64,000 bases of DNA from assembly GCF_008630495.1 (NCBI RefSeq), contig NZ_VWOJ01000005.1, forward strand, positions 161,962-225,961, in the 5' to 3' direction. The DNA comes from Alkalicaulis satelles (GTDB taxonomy: Bacteria; Pseudomonadota; Alphaproteobacteria; Caulobacterales; Maricaulaceae). How positions within the stretch are numbered: the stretch's first letter is position 1; each line of letters starts with the position of its first letter. Below the pieces are notes generated by a model. The model was not told where the DNA came from and did no database searches. It worked only from the letters and a program-made list of their open reading frames with translations. Below, in pieces: positions 8,805 to 17,598 of the stretch. Made by a program: the position numbers and the translations under genes.

Positions 8805-11564
8805 GTGACATCGCCTGAAGCGCTGGCGCGCGTACAGATCGACGCTTTGCTGGCCGCCGCCGGATGGGTGGTGCAGGACCGGGCCGCGTTTGACCGGCAG
8901 GCCGCGCTTGGTGTTGCCGTGCGCGAGTTTCAGCTGCCGTCCGGGCCTTGCGACTATCTCCTGTTTGTGGCGGGCAAGGCGTGCGGCGTCATCGAGGCCA
9001 AGAAAGAGGGCGTCACGCTCAGCGGCGTGGCCGAGCAATCAGAAAAATACATGGGCGCGCTGCCCGAGCATCTGGCGCGCTGGGCCGACACGCTGCGCTT
9101 TGACTATGAAAGCACCGGCGCCGAGACCTTCTTCCGGGACCTTGACGACCCGAGGCCGCGCTCGCGCCGGGTGTTCGCCTTTCATCGGCCCGAAACCCTT
9201 CATCACTGGCTGCAGACGCCCGGCACGCTGCGCGGCAGGCTGCAGAGCCTGCCGCCGCTAGACACAAAAGGGCTGCGGGACTGTCAGATCGAAGCCATTA
9301 CGGGGCTGGAGACATCCTTTGCGGAAGATCGCCCGCGCGCCCTGATCCAGCTGGCCACAGGCGCGGGCAAGACGTTCACGGCCTGCTCCTTCTCCTACCG
9401 CCTGATCCGCTATGCAGAGGCCAGGCGCATCCTGTTCCTGGTCGACCGCAAGAATCTGGGTGACCAGACCCTCAAGGAATTCCAGCAATTCCAGCCGCCC
9501 GGAGCGGCCAACCGCTTTACCGACACCTATATCGTTCAGCACCTCAGTTCCCACCGGATCGATCCGGACGCCAAGGTCGTCATCACCACCATACAGCGCC
9601 TCTATTCCATGCTGCGCGGCGAGGAGCTGGACCCGGACGCGGAAGAGGCCTCGGGCTTCGAGAGCCCTCTGGCCGAAGGCGAGCTGCCGCCGCTGGCCTA
9701 TAACGCCGATTTCCCCATCGAGCTGTTCGACTTCATCGTCACGGACGAGTGTCACCGCTCGATCTATGGGCTCTGGCGCCAGGTGCTGGAGTATTTCGAC
9801 GCCTCGATCATCGGGCTGACGGCGACGCCGTCCAAGCACACGCTGGGCTTCTTCAACCAGAACCTCGTCGCCGAATACCCCTATGAGCGCTCTGTCGCAG
9901 ACGGCGTGAACGTGGGCTACGAGATTTACCGCATCCGCACGCGCGTCACCGAGCAGGGCGGACTTGTGGAGACAGAGGAGGCCGGCTTCCAGGTGCCTGT
10001 GCGCGACAAGCGCACGCGCAAGGTCCGCTATCAGCAGCTCGACGCCGATCTGGAATACGCCGCCAGGGAGCTTGACCGCTCCGTCGTCAACCCGAACCAG
10101 ATCAGGACCGTGCTGCAGACCTACAAGGACCGGGTCTTCACAGAGCTCTTCCCCGACCGTACCGGCGAATGGCTGCCCAAGACGCTGATCTTCGCCAAGG
10201 ACGACAACCACGCCGAAGAGATCGTCCATGCCGTGCGCGAGGTGTTCGGCGAAGGCAATGACTTCGCCAAGAAGATCACCTATCGCAATACCGGCGAGGA
10301 TCCCAAGGCGCTGATCAAGGCGTTCCGGGTCGACCCTTTTCCGCGCGTCGCCGTCACCGTCGACATGATCGCCACCGGCACCGATATCAAGCCGGTCGAG
10401 GTGCTGATCTTCATGCGCGATGTGAAATCCGAGGGCTATTACGAGCAGATGAAGGGGCGCGGCGTGCGCACCATTCCGGACGCGGACCTGAAGGCCGTCA
10501 CACCGGACGCGAAGACCAAGACCCGCTTCATCCTGATCGACGCCGTGGGCGTCTCGGAGACCAGGAAGAACGCTTCCCAGCCCCTGGAGCGCAAGAAGAC
10601 GGTCAGTTTCGAGGCCCTGATCGAACAGATCGCCATGGGGCGGCGCGACGAGGACGCGCTGTCCTCTCTGGCCGCCCGTCTCGCCGTGCTCGACCGCAAG
10701 CTGGCGGACGAGGACCGCGTGCGCATCGCCGATATCACGGGCGGCAAGACCCCGCGTGATCTGGCCAACGCCCTCCTGGACGCCATCGACGCCGACCGGC
10801 AGGCGGCCGCTATCGATGCGCATCATGGCGCCATGGCCACGCCCGAACAGGAAGAGGCGGTGATCGGGGGGCTCGCCGAAACCGCCTGCCGCCCCTTTGA
10901 CAATCCGGCGGTGCGCACCCTTTTGAAGGACATCAAGCAGAAGACCGATATCGTCATTGACGAGTTTACCACCGACAAGGTGATGAGCGCGGGCTTCGAC
11001 ATGAAGCGGGCCGAAGAGACCATCACCAGCTTCCGCACCTTCATCGACGACAACCGCGATGAGCTGACCGCGCTGCAAATCCTCTATAACCAGCCCTATG
11101 GCGCACAGCGCCTGACCTATGGCGCCATCCGCGACCTGGTCCAGCGCCTGACCGACCCGCCGTACTACCTGACCACCGCCAATGTCTGGCAGGCCTACCG
11201 GCGGCTGGACGCGGCGAAAGTACGCGGCGCGCCGGTGGATGAGCAATTGACCGAGGTGGTCAGCCTGGTCCGCTTCGCGCTGGGCCAGACCGATACGCTG
11301 GAGCCCTTCGCCGCCGTCGTGGAGCAGCGCTTTAACCTGTGGATGGGACGCGAAAAGCGCGCCGGACGTCTCTATACGCCTGAGCAGGAGGACTGGCTGC
11401 GCGCCATCGCGGCCTTCATCGCCGCCAATGCCGAAATCGCGCCGCGTGATTTCCAGGAGGCGCCGGGCTTTGCTGACCGGGGCGGGATATTGCAGGCACG
11501 CAAGGTATTAGGGCCGGGGCTGAACGACATGCTGGATGAGTTGCAGGGGGCGCTGGTCGCGTAA
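8805..11564 (+). CDS. hsdR: Type I restriction enzyme, endonuclease/translocase subunit HsdR
   Basis: HsdR is the motor and nuclease subunit of a type I restriction complex. It cuts unmodified DNA after ATP-driven translocation. The 919-residue product begins with a PD-(D/E)xK nuclease domain: D50 in GPCDYLLF, and E64 and K66 in GVIEAKKEG. An SF2 motor follows, with ATGAGKT at 184-190, DECH at 314-317, GLTATP just after, and MIATGTDIKP and YYEQMKGRGVRT further on. The C-terminal part (FQEAPGFADRGG, LDELQGALVA) matches the EcoEI-type HsdR end domain. The length is typical of the EcoEI/EcoAI group. The start is GTG 8805, just after a run of six G. The stop overlaps the hsdS start (TAATG). All motor and nuclease motifs look intact. 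Confidence 0.93.
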   Translation: MTSPEALARVQIDALLAAAGWVVQDRAAFDRQAALGVAVREFQLPSGPCDYLLFVAGKACGVIEAKKEGVTLSGVAEQSEKYMGALPEHLARWADTLRFDYESTGAETFFRDLDDPRPRSRRVFAFHRPETLHHWLQTPGTLRGRLQSLPPLDTKGLRDCQIEAITGLETSFAEDRPRALIQLATGAGKTFTACSFSYRLIRYAEARRILFLVDRKNLGDQTLKEFQQFQPPGAANRFTDTYIVQHLSSHRIDPDAKVVITTIQRLYSMLRGEELDPDAEEASGFESPLAEGELPPLAYNADFPIELFDFIVTDECHRSIYGLWRQVLEYFDASIIGLTATPSKHTLGFFNQNLVAEYPYERSVADGVNVGYEIYRIRTRVTEQGGLVETEEAGFQVPVRDKRTRKVRYQQLDADLEYAARELDRSVVNPNQIRTVLQTYKDRVFTELFPDRTGEWLPKTLIFAKDDNHAEEIVHAVREVFGEGNDFAKKITYRNTGEDPKALIKAFRVDPFPRVAVTVDMIATGTDIKPVEVLIFMRDVKSEGYYEQMKGRGVRTIPDADLKAVTPDAKTKTRFILIDAVGVSETRKNASQPLERKKTVSFEALIEQIAMGRRDEDALSSLAARLAVLDRKLADEDRVRIADITGGKTPRDLANALLDAIDADRQAAAIDAHHGAMATPEQEEAVIGGLAETACRPFDNPAVRTLLKDIKQKTDIVIDEFTTDKVMSAGFDMKRAEETITSFRTFIDDNRDELTALQILYNQPYGAQRLTYGAIRDLVQRLTDPPYYLTTANVWQAYRRLDAAKVRGAPVDEQLTEVVSLVRFALGQTDTLEPFAAVVEQRFNLWMGREKRAGRLYTPEQEDWLRAIAAFIAANAEIAPRDFQEAPGFADRGGILQARKVLGPGLNDMLDELQGALVA

Positions 11565-12937
11565 TGGACGGAGACGCGCAAAGCATTCCGAGAGGATGGG
11601 CAATCGCAAGATTAGGAGATGTAATCCCGAAGGCGCGCCCGAAAATTCAAGCCGACCCAAAGAGTTCACTTCCATTCATCGGGATGGATCATATTGAGCC
11701 GGAGTCTTTTCATCTGATTGGGCAAGATAGCTTCGCGAAGATGAAGAGCGCAGGCAGCTACTTTCGACCAGGTGATGTTCTCTATGGCCGCCTTCGCCCT
11801 TACCTGAACAAGATTCATCGCGCGAAATTTGAGGGCGTGGCCTCTGCTGAGTTCATCGTCTTGCCTTCGTCGGAGTTCTATGACGGCGACTTCGTGAAGT
11901 ATCTATTGCATCAAAGGAAGTTTGTTGACTTCGCGATGAGCCGGTCATCGGGTGATCGCCCAAGGGTGAAGTTCGATGGTATTTCGGATTTTGAATTCCC
12001 CCTCCCACCCCTCAATGAACAATGTCGCATTGTCGAGAAGATCGAGACGCTGTTCGCCCGGCTGGACAAGGGCGAAGAGGCGCTGCGCGACGTGCAGAGA
12101 CTGCTCGCCCGCTATCGCCAGTCCGTCCTGAAGGCCGCCGTCACCGGCCAGCTCACCGCCGATTGGCGCGCCGAGAACGCCGACCGCCTCGAACACGGCC
12201 GCGACCTGCTCGCCCGCATCCTGCAAACCCGCCGCGAAACCTGGGACGGCCGGGGCAAATACAAGGAACCCACCGCCCCCGACACCACGGACCTGCCTGA
12301 ACTCCCGGAGGGCTGGGTGTGGGCGTCTGGGAACCAGCTCTTTTCATGGTCAAGCGGCAAGTTTCTTCCGACCAAGAAGCAGGCAGGCGGAGAAATCCCA
12401 GTTTACGGCGGGAACGGTGTGAACGGATTTCACGACGATTACCTCATCGCTGAGCCAACAATGGTGATTGGGCGCGTCGGAGCCCATTGCGGAAACGTCC
12501 ATCTCACTACTGGCCCCGCGTGGGTCACTGACAATGCCATCTATGCCACGCTTTTACCCAGCGAATGCGATCTGCGCTTCCTGACTATGCTATTTCGTCG
12601 GGCTAAACTTGGGGAAAGCTCGAAGGGCGGGGCACAGCCCTTCGTGAACCAGGAGGCTTTGAATTCGACGCTTGTTCCCTTGTCGCCGGTCGCTGAACAG
12701 CTTGAAATCATGGCTCGTTTAGATGCGGATTCCTCAAACTCCAATGCAATTGAGGCCGCCTGCAAGACCGAACTCGTCCGCTCCGCCGCCCTGCGCCAGT
12801 CCATCCTGAAGGACGCCTTCGCAGGCCGCCTCGTCGCCCAGGACCCCGCCGACGAGCCCGCCGCCGCCCTGCTCGCGCGGATCAAGGAAACCCGCGCCGC
12901 CGCGCCCGGACAGTCCAGAAGAAGGGCTCGCGCATGA
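11564..12937 (+). CDS. hsdS: Type I restriction-modification specificity subunit HsdS
   Basis: HsdS recognises the bipartite DNA target for both methylation and cleavage. The 457 residues show the usual double layout. The first target recognition domain spans about 15-145. It ends in PLPPLNEQCRIVEKIETLFA, which leads into the first helical spacer (LLARYRQSVLKAAVTGQL). The second recognition domain spans about 235-370, ending in VAEQLEIM, and is followed by the second spacer with LRQSILKDAFAGRLV. Base composition alternates: both recognition domains are visibly A+T-richer than the two conserved spacers, which suggests domain exchange. It overlaps hsdR by 1 nt and the next gene by 4 nt (ATGA), so translation is probably coupled. 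Confidence 0.93.
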   Translation: MDGDAQSIPRGWAIARLGDVIPKARPKIQADPKSSLPFIGMDHIEPESFHLIGQDSFAKMKSAGSYFRPGDVLYGRLRPYLNKIHRAKFEGVASAEFIVLPSSEFYDGDFVKYLLHQRKFVDFAMSRSSGDRPRVKFDGISDFEFPLPPLNEQCRIVEKIETLFARLDKGEEALRDVQRLLARYRQSVLKAAVTGQLTADWRAENADRLEHGRDLLARILQTRRETWDGRGKYKEPTAPDTTDLPELPEGWVWASGNQLFSWSSGKFLPTKKQAGGEIPVYGGNGVNGFHDDYLIAEPTMVIGRVGAHCGNVHLTTGPAWVTDNAIYATLLPSECDLRFLTMLFRRAKLGESSKGGAQPFVNQEALNSTLVPLSPVAEQLEIMARLDADSSNSNAIEAACKTELVRSAALRQSILKDAFAGRLVAQDPADEPAAALLARIKETRAAAPGQSRRRARA

Positions 12938-13845
12938 TGACTTTGAATCGAGAAAGAGGGCGAAACCCTAATCTTGGTTTTGGAATGGTTCCGCCGAGCC
13001 CAACGACACTGAACAGATACTTGCGAGCCGCAAGCGAGGTTCACGATCTGCTCTTTGGAGCATCGTCGAACGAAAGATCGTTGGACGCCATAAGCGAAGT
13101 CAAAGGGCTATGCAATCGCGTCCTCCGAGAAGATCAACCCGATTGGGTCGTCGTCTGGCTTCGCCTAGGGTTGCCGAGCAAGCGTCGATTGAAGTGGATA
13201 GCGTCCGACCTCCCTAGATTGCGAAAAGCCGCTATGGAAGAGGAAAGAGGTGCTTTAGACGGGGTCGCGGAGCAACTGGTAAGGGCCGGGTTGGGGACGG
13301 CCCTCAATTTCTTCATAAGCGGAGAGGAACCGCCGGCAGAAGATGGTCGAGGATACCTCTACCTCCTGAGCACAAGATCAGATCGCAACCTGGTGAAGAT
13401 TGGTCAGACCCAACGCAGCGTGCTGAAACGAGTTGAAGAGATCAACCGAGCAACCGGTGTGGTCGAGCCATTCAGCCCCCGAAACATTTGGTATGTCCGC
13501 GACCCAAGCCTCTGTGAACGGGCGGCGCATGACCTTCTCAAACAGCACCGAGTGCGAGCTGATAGGGAGTTCTTCCGAGTGGAGTTTCACGAGGCATCAA
13601 AGAAGATCACTGAACTCCTTAGAACGATGGGGATCGAAGCCCGTGATTCCGGACGCGTCAAGGCAGTTCTTTTGGAAAAGCGCTTTGGCTTCATTGAATC
13701 CCGTGGCGCGGATCATTTTTTCCACTTCTCCGAGTTGAGGGGCATCGAACCGAAGATGCTACGGATTGGAGACGACGTGCAGTTTCTACGACTTGATACC
13801 CGGCTTGGGCTCGCGGCTGCGGAAATTCAGAGGGTCGCATCCTGA
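12934..13845 (+). CDS. GIY-YIG (T5orf172/MUG113-like) nuclease domain fused to a cold-shock domain, inside the hsd operon
   Basis: This 303-residue protein has three parts. Residues 1-135 are mostly helical with no family I recognise. Residues 138-230 look like a GIY-YIG domain of the T5orf172/MUG113 type: Y141-L-Y143, K155-I-G157, R166, E195 with H199 (ERAAHDLL), then REFFRV at 211-216. Residues 238-303 look like a cold-shock domain: GRVKAVLLEKRFGFIE with RNP1-like FGFIE at 251-255 and FFHFS at 262-266. The gene is coupled at both ends, by ATGA with hsdS and by TGATG with hsdM. Its G+C is clearly below that of hsdR and hsdM. The function is unknown. A nuclease or nicking role tied to restriction, or a control role, would be inference. 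The putative catalytic residues appear present. Confidence 0.75.
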   Translation: MMTLNRERGRNPNLGFGMVPPSPTTLNRYLRAASEVHDLLFGASSNERSLDAISEVKGLCNRVLREDQPDWVVVWLRLGLPSKRRLKWIASDLPRLRKAAMEEERGALDGVAEQLVRAGLGTALNFFISGEEPPAEDGRGYLYLLSTRSDRNLVKIGQTQRSVLKRVEEINRATGVVEPFSPRNIWYVRDPSLCERAAHDLLKQHRVRADREFFRVEFHEASKKITELLRTMGIEARDSGRVKAVLLEKRFGFIESRGADHFFHFSELRGIEPKMLRIGDDVQFLRLDTRLGLAAAEIQRVAS

Positions 13846-15296
13846 TGACCAACGAACAGCTCGTCTCCAAGGTCTGGAACTATGCCCACATCCTGCGCGA
13901 TCAGGGGGTGTCCTATGGCGATTATATCGAGCAGATCACCTATCTCCTGTTCCTGAAGATGGACGCCGAGCGCGAGGAGCTGCTGGGCGAGGCTTCGGCC
14001 CTGCCGCCCAAATGGAGCTGGTCAAACCTGGCGGGCCGCGACGGCGAGGACCTGGAGCGCCAGTACCGCGAGACGCTGGATAATCTGGGCCGCGAGGCGG
14101 GACTGATCGGCGTCATCTTCCGCAAGGCGCAAAACAAGCTATCCGACCCGGCCAAGCTCAAACGTATTGTCAGCCTGATCGAGAAGGAGGGCCCCTGGGT
14201 GGGCCTGTCCGTCGATGTGAAGGGCGAGATTTATGAAGGCCTGCTAGAACGCAACGCCTCGGAGGTGAAATCCGGCGCCGGGCAGTATTTCACGCCCCGC
14301 CCGGTGATTGAGGCCATCGTCCAGTGCGTGGACCCGAAGATCGGGGAGTCAGTGTGCGACCCCGCGTGCGGCACGGGGGGCTTCCTGCTGGCCGCCTATG
14401 ATCACATGAAGGGGCAGACGCAGGACCGCGAGAAGCTGCGCTCGCTGCGCCATACCGCCTTCACCGGCGTGGATATCGTCGATGAAGTAGTGCGCCTGTG
14501 CGCCATGAATCTCTATCTCCATGGCGTGGGTAATGGCGGCAGCCCGGTGCTCCAGGGCGACGCCCTGGCCAGTGACGCCGGCCAGCGCTACGACGTGGTG
14601 CTGACCAATCCGCCCTTTGGCAAGAAGTCCAGCTACAAGGTTGTGGGCGAGGACGGAGCCGTGTCCACCGAGCGCGAGAATTACGAGCGCGAGGATTTCA
14701 AGTTCACCACCTCGAACAAGCAGTTCAATTTTCTCCAGCACATCATGACGATCCTGGAGGCCAACGGGCGCGCGGGCGTGGTGCTCCCCGACAACGTGCT
14801 GTTCGAGGCGGGCCGCGCCGGGGAAGGCATCCGCAAGCGCCTGCTGGAGGGGTTCAACTTCCACACCCTGCTGCGCCTGCCCACCGGCATCTGGTACAGC
14901 CCCGGCGTGAAGGCGAACGTCCTGTTCTTCGACAAGCGCCCCGCCTCCCGCGACGTCCAGACCAAGGAGCTCTGGGTCTATGACTACCGCACCAACATCC
15001 ACAAGACACTAAAGACCAAGCGGCTCACCTCGGCGGATTTCGATGATTTCGTGCGCTGCTACCACGAGCGTAAGGAGACCGAACGCTTTCGCCGGTTCGG
15101 CTACGATGAGCTCGCCCAGCGTGACAAGCTCAACCTCGACATCTTCTGGCTGAAGGACGACAGCCTGGAGGATATCGACAGCCTGCCTGAGCCTGATGTC
15201 CTCGCCGCCGAGATCGTGGAGAACCTGCAGGCCGCGCTGGAGCAATTTCAGAGCGTGAGCGAGGCGCTATCAGAAGAAGCCCCCAGCACCCGATAG
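13845..15296 (+). CDS. hsdM: Type I restriction-modification N6-adenine methyltransferase subunit HsdM
   Basis: HsdM methylates adenine in the host copies of the target, using S-adenosylmethionine, as an M2S1 complex. The 483-residue product starts with the helical HsdM N-terminal domain (LVSKVWNYAHILRDQGVSY). It has the cofactor motif VCDPACGTGGFLLAAYDHM near residues 170-188 and the catalytic NPPF at 255-258. Helices near the end (LEDIDSLPEPDVLA) should contact HsdS. The order R-S-X-M, with M last, is not the common M-S-R order. The last 49 nt overlap the 3' end of a recombinase gene read from the other strand, so the C-terminal tail may have been altered by that junction. The core domain is complete. 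Confidence 0.94.
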   Translation: MTNEQLVSKVWNYAHILRDQGVSYGDYIEQITYLLFLKMDAEREELLGEASALPPKWSWSNLAGRDGEDLERQYRETLDNLGREAGLIGVIFRKAQNKLSDPAKLKRIVSLIEKEGPWVGLSVDVKGEIYEGLLERNASEVKSGAGQYFTPRPVIEAIVQCVDPKIGESVCDPACGTGGFLLAAYDHMKGQTQDREKLRSLRHTAFTGVDIVDEVVRLCAMNLYLHGVGNGGSPVLQGDALASDAGQRYDVVLTNPPFGKKSSYKVVGEDGAVSTERENYEREDFKFTTSNKQFNFLQHIMTILEANGRAGVVLPDNVLFEAGRAGEGIRKRLLEGFNFHTLLRLPTGIWYSPGVKANVLFFDKRPASRDVQTKELWVYDYRTNIHKTLKTKRLTSADFDDFVRCYHERKETERFRRFGYDELAQRDKLNLDIFWLKDDSLEDIDSLPEPDVLAAEIVENLQAALEQFQSVSEALSEEAPSTR

Positions 15297-15823
15297 AGCG
15301 TCGCCCGCGACACCCCCAGCTGCCTGGCGATCTGGGGCATGGAGTGGTTGCCCGCCTGTTTGAGCGCGCGGGCCATTTCGATCTGATCCGGCGTCAGCGC
15401 CGCCGGACGCCCGAGCCTGCGGCCTCGCGCCTTGGCGGCCTGCAGGCCCGCCTTTGTACGCTCCCGGATCATCTCGCGCTCGAACTCGGCCAGCGCGCCG
15501 AAGACGTGGAAGACAAGCTTGCCGCCGGGCGATGTCGTATCGATGCCCTCGGTGAGGGAGACAAAGCCGATGCCCTTCTCCTGAAGCCCCTCCACGGTCT
15601 CGATGAGCTGGCGCAGCGAACGCGCCAGGCGGTCGAGCTTCCACACCACCAGCACGTCGCCGGGACGCAGATACTCTATCGCGGCCTTGAGCTCGGGCCG
15701 GTCACGCTGGGCGCCGGACGCCTTCTCCTCGTATATCCGCTCGCAGCCGATCCCCTTGAGGGCGTCGATCTGCAGATGGGTTTCCTGGTCGCGGGTGCTG
15801 ACCCGCGCGTAACCGACTTTCAT
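15248..15823 (-). CDS. Serine recombinase of the resolvase/invertase family
   Basis: The 191-residue protein begins at ATG 15823 with MKVGYARVSTRDQ, where S9 is the catalytic serine. It continues with EKASGAQRDRPEL, VVWKLDRLARSLRQL, the GKLVFHVFGALAEFEREMI segment and a C-terminal helix-turn-helix (MPQIARQLGVSRATLYRVLG). This is the complete layout of small Tn3-type resolvases and Hin-type invertases. An in-frame upstream ATG at 15880 would add 19 residues without family similarity. No transposase gene is linked in this window. The upstream region holds repeated sites that could be its recombination target. It may be the last piece of a transposon or a resolution module of the island. Confidence 0.88.
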   Translation of the reverse strand: MKVGYARVSTRDQETHLQIDALKGIGCERIYEEKASGAQRDRPELKAAIEYLRPGDVLVVWKLDRLARSLRQLIETVEGLQEKGIGFVSLTEGIDTTSPGGKLVFHVFGALAEFEREMIRERTKAGLQAAKARGRRLGRPAALTPDQIEMARALKQAGNHSMPQIARQLGVSRATLYRVLGASSDSASLTL

Positions 15824-15831
15824 GGCCCTAT

Positions 15832-15954
15832 CCGTCTCAAAAACCTGACGGAATCTTATCGAGATGCCAGAGACTTTCAAGACTATTTTTGATACACCAT
15901 GAGAGGTTCTGCAGCGGGCTTGGGAGACACAAATTGCGCTGTCTCAAAAACCTG
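15832..15954. repeat. Repeated and inverted sites upstream of the recombinase, possible res/crossover sites
   Basis: The 14-mer GTCTCAAAAACCTG occurs at 15834-15847 and again at 15941-15954. The first copy lies inside an inverted repeat CCGTC-N10-GACGG (15832-15851). The second overlaps GAGACA-N10-TGTCTC (15924-15945). Spacing and closeness to the recombinase start resemble the subsites bound by resolvases. This is inferred. The rest of the gap up to 16164 shows no gene. Confidence 0.45.
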
Positions 15955-16164
15955 CGTTTTTGGGCGCTAAAGTTGATGGCTTCCATTTGGTTCGACGGCA
16001 TGTTTTGCGATGAAATGGGTCATCACAATACCTAATGGACTCAGACGAGGCGCAAAGCATCATGCCTGCTTGGTTCGATCAGTCCAGTTTTGCGGTCACA
16101 GGAAGAGCTCGCCATGGCACACCCTCAGAGATCTCGAGCCCTGGGACACCCGTAAAACGTGTAG

Positions 16165-16752
16165 CTATTTGGGGGCAGGTTCAAACAAGTGGGTGGGGGT
16201 GATATCCCGACCGGTAACTGATAGCACCAGATGGCGAAGGGCGCTAACAACTCTGGTGCTGTTGCTGCAGTATAGGTCGAAAACCCGGTCACGCCCCTGG
16301 ATAACATCTCCGCTTGTGTTTCGGAGATTTCTTAAGTCTAAATCCGACTCTACAACGTATCTATATTGAATTTGTGGTGAGCTGCTAATTACCTTTATAA
16401 CGCTACTGTTGCGCTCATCAACAAAAACCTCTGATATATCGGCAAGCGAAACTTCACTCCAACCTCGAGTTCGCCTCGCACCGAACGACGGCTCCCCAGG
16501 CGCTAGAGGATAGCGGATTACGATCAGAGAGCGCTCTTGTCGGATCGTCGAGCTGTCGATCTCCAGTCCGTTAATCTCTACAGCAATTTCTTCACGAGTG
16601 GTTCCCCAGCTTTGTTCGTACGATGCAATGGTGCCTGGGCCACAATTGCCCCTTATATAATGAAGGGTTTCACCTACACTCTGAGCATTGACTGGGGCGG
16701 CTATTAAAAGATAAGCGCTTATTGACGCAACCATACACAGCTTGTGAATCAT
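16165..16752 (-). CDS. Hypothetical exported protein
   Basis: The 195-residue product starts at ATG 16752, preceded by GAGGAGGGT as a ribosome site. An in-frame upstream start at 16806 gives a charged extension and is less likely. The N-terminus MIHKLCMVASISAYLLIAAP followed by VNAQS is a clear signal peptide with a cleavage site after NAQ or VNA. The mature part has two cysteines (one in NCGPGTI, one in LYCSNS) that could pair in the periplasm. I recognise no family. The gene sits alone in A+T-richer DNA between the recombinase and tRNA-Met, probably a cargo gene of the island. Confidence 0.6.
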   Translation of the reverse strand: MIHKLCMVASISAYLLIAAPVNAQSVGETLHYIRGNCGPGTIASYEQSWGTTREEIAVEINGLEIDSSTIRQERSLIVIRYPLAPGEPSFGARRTRGWSEVSLADISEVFVDERNSSVIKVISSSPQIQYRYVVESDLDLRNLRNTSGDVIQGRDRVFDLYCSNSTRVVSALRHLVLSVTGRDITPTHLFEPAPK

Positions 16753-17155
16753 AAATGACCCTCCTCGAATCCAAATCCAAAGAGCATGTTTCTTTGATTC
16801 TGGCAATAGGTTGGTGCATTCTGCGCAATAAAGTTTTTCAGAGGTGCGGCTGACGTACGGACCAGCGAAGTATCGAGATTAGCAGAATTATATTTTGGTC
16901 CGAGCGCCTTGCGCTGTGGATACAAATAAAGCTGCATTCCGAATGTCTATGTGCCAATATGAAATCCTTGCTAAATTGCGGACTTCACGTTTGAGCTTCA
17001 ACGCCAGCCAAATATTTGCGTAGATACCCCCATAGGTGTGACTTTTACTCCAGCATACTCCACGAGAAACGCCATATCTATTTGGGTGGTGGCTAAAAAA
17101 TCCGACTGATTTTACATCATAAGGGGAATGTTGGGGGAAAGTGTGGGGTTCCCCG
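16753..17155. other. A+T-rich gap with no supported gene
   Basis: This stretch is clearly poorer in G+C than the chromosome on the right. Short open frames exist on the minus strand, but none has a ribosome site together with recognisable protein features. I see only background sequence between the exported-protein gene and the decayed integrase. Confidence 0.5.
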
Positions 17156-17440
17156 TCAGATATAGAAATGCGACCGGTCCACGCCGTCATACCGCACCTG
17201 TTGAATCGCATCACGCAGCGGCGCCACCTCAAGCCGGTCCACGTGATGACGCGCCGAACTGCCCAGTGCGCGCCCCGTAAGCATAAGAGCGATCCGCTCC
17301 GAGATATTTGGTGAGCTGGAAGCTGCCGATTTGAAAGTCGAACGGAACGTAACGTCGTCCGTCTCCTATCATGTGGTGGCAGTTCGTGACCGGACGGCGC
17401 CAGATCATCGTGAAATGCCACTCTGATCATCAGCTTTGTG
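17156..17440 (-). pseudogene. Decayed C-terminal part of a tyrosine integrase beside tRNA-Met
   Basis: Reading the minus strand to the TGA at 17156-17158 gives an end containing ISERIALMLTGRALGSSARH, then VDRLEVAPLRDAIQQVRY and DRSHFYI. This resembles the last residues of alphaproteobacterial tyrosine integrases, which often finish in a form like RYPGLDLSHLY. Upstream, near 17370-17425 and in a different frame, HDDLAPSGHEL followed by PPH looks like a broken HDLRRT box. No intact frame spans the two, so this is a frameshifted fragment. Its place next to the 3' end of a tRNA gene fits an old island integrase. Confidence 0.5.
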
Positions 17441-17598
17441 GGTACATCGCGTGCAGCGTCCGTGCAGCATGGAGCTGCCAGGGGTGCGCGTAACGCATTG
17501 TAATTGCTTGTGCCTGTGTCGCATCCTGCAGCGTATTCAAAAGGCACCTAGCGCACCGCCGCGCGCCTATCAAGTTATTGTTTTTAATAGAGAAAAAT

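Noticed and set aside
9258..11246. A 662-codon frame antisense to hsdR
   Set aside because: hsdR has all expected motifs in the other direction, and the antisense product is low-complexity.
11564..15823. Phase-variable hsdS inversion driven by the recombinase
   Set aside because: There is only one hsdS and no inverted second copy or partial recognition domain in the island.
16888..17547. A 219-codon minus-strand frame before tRNA-Met read as a gene
   Set aside because: It has no family resemblance. The integrase-like signal lies in other frames, so I treat the region as a decayed gene.
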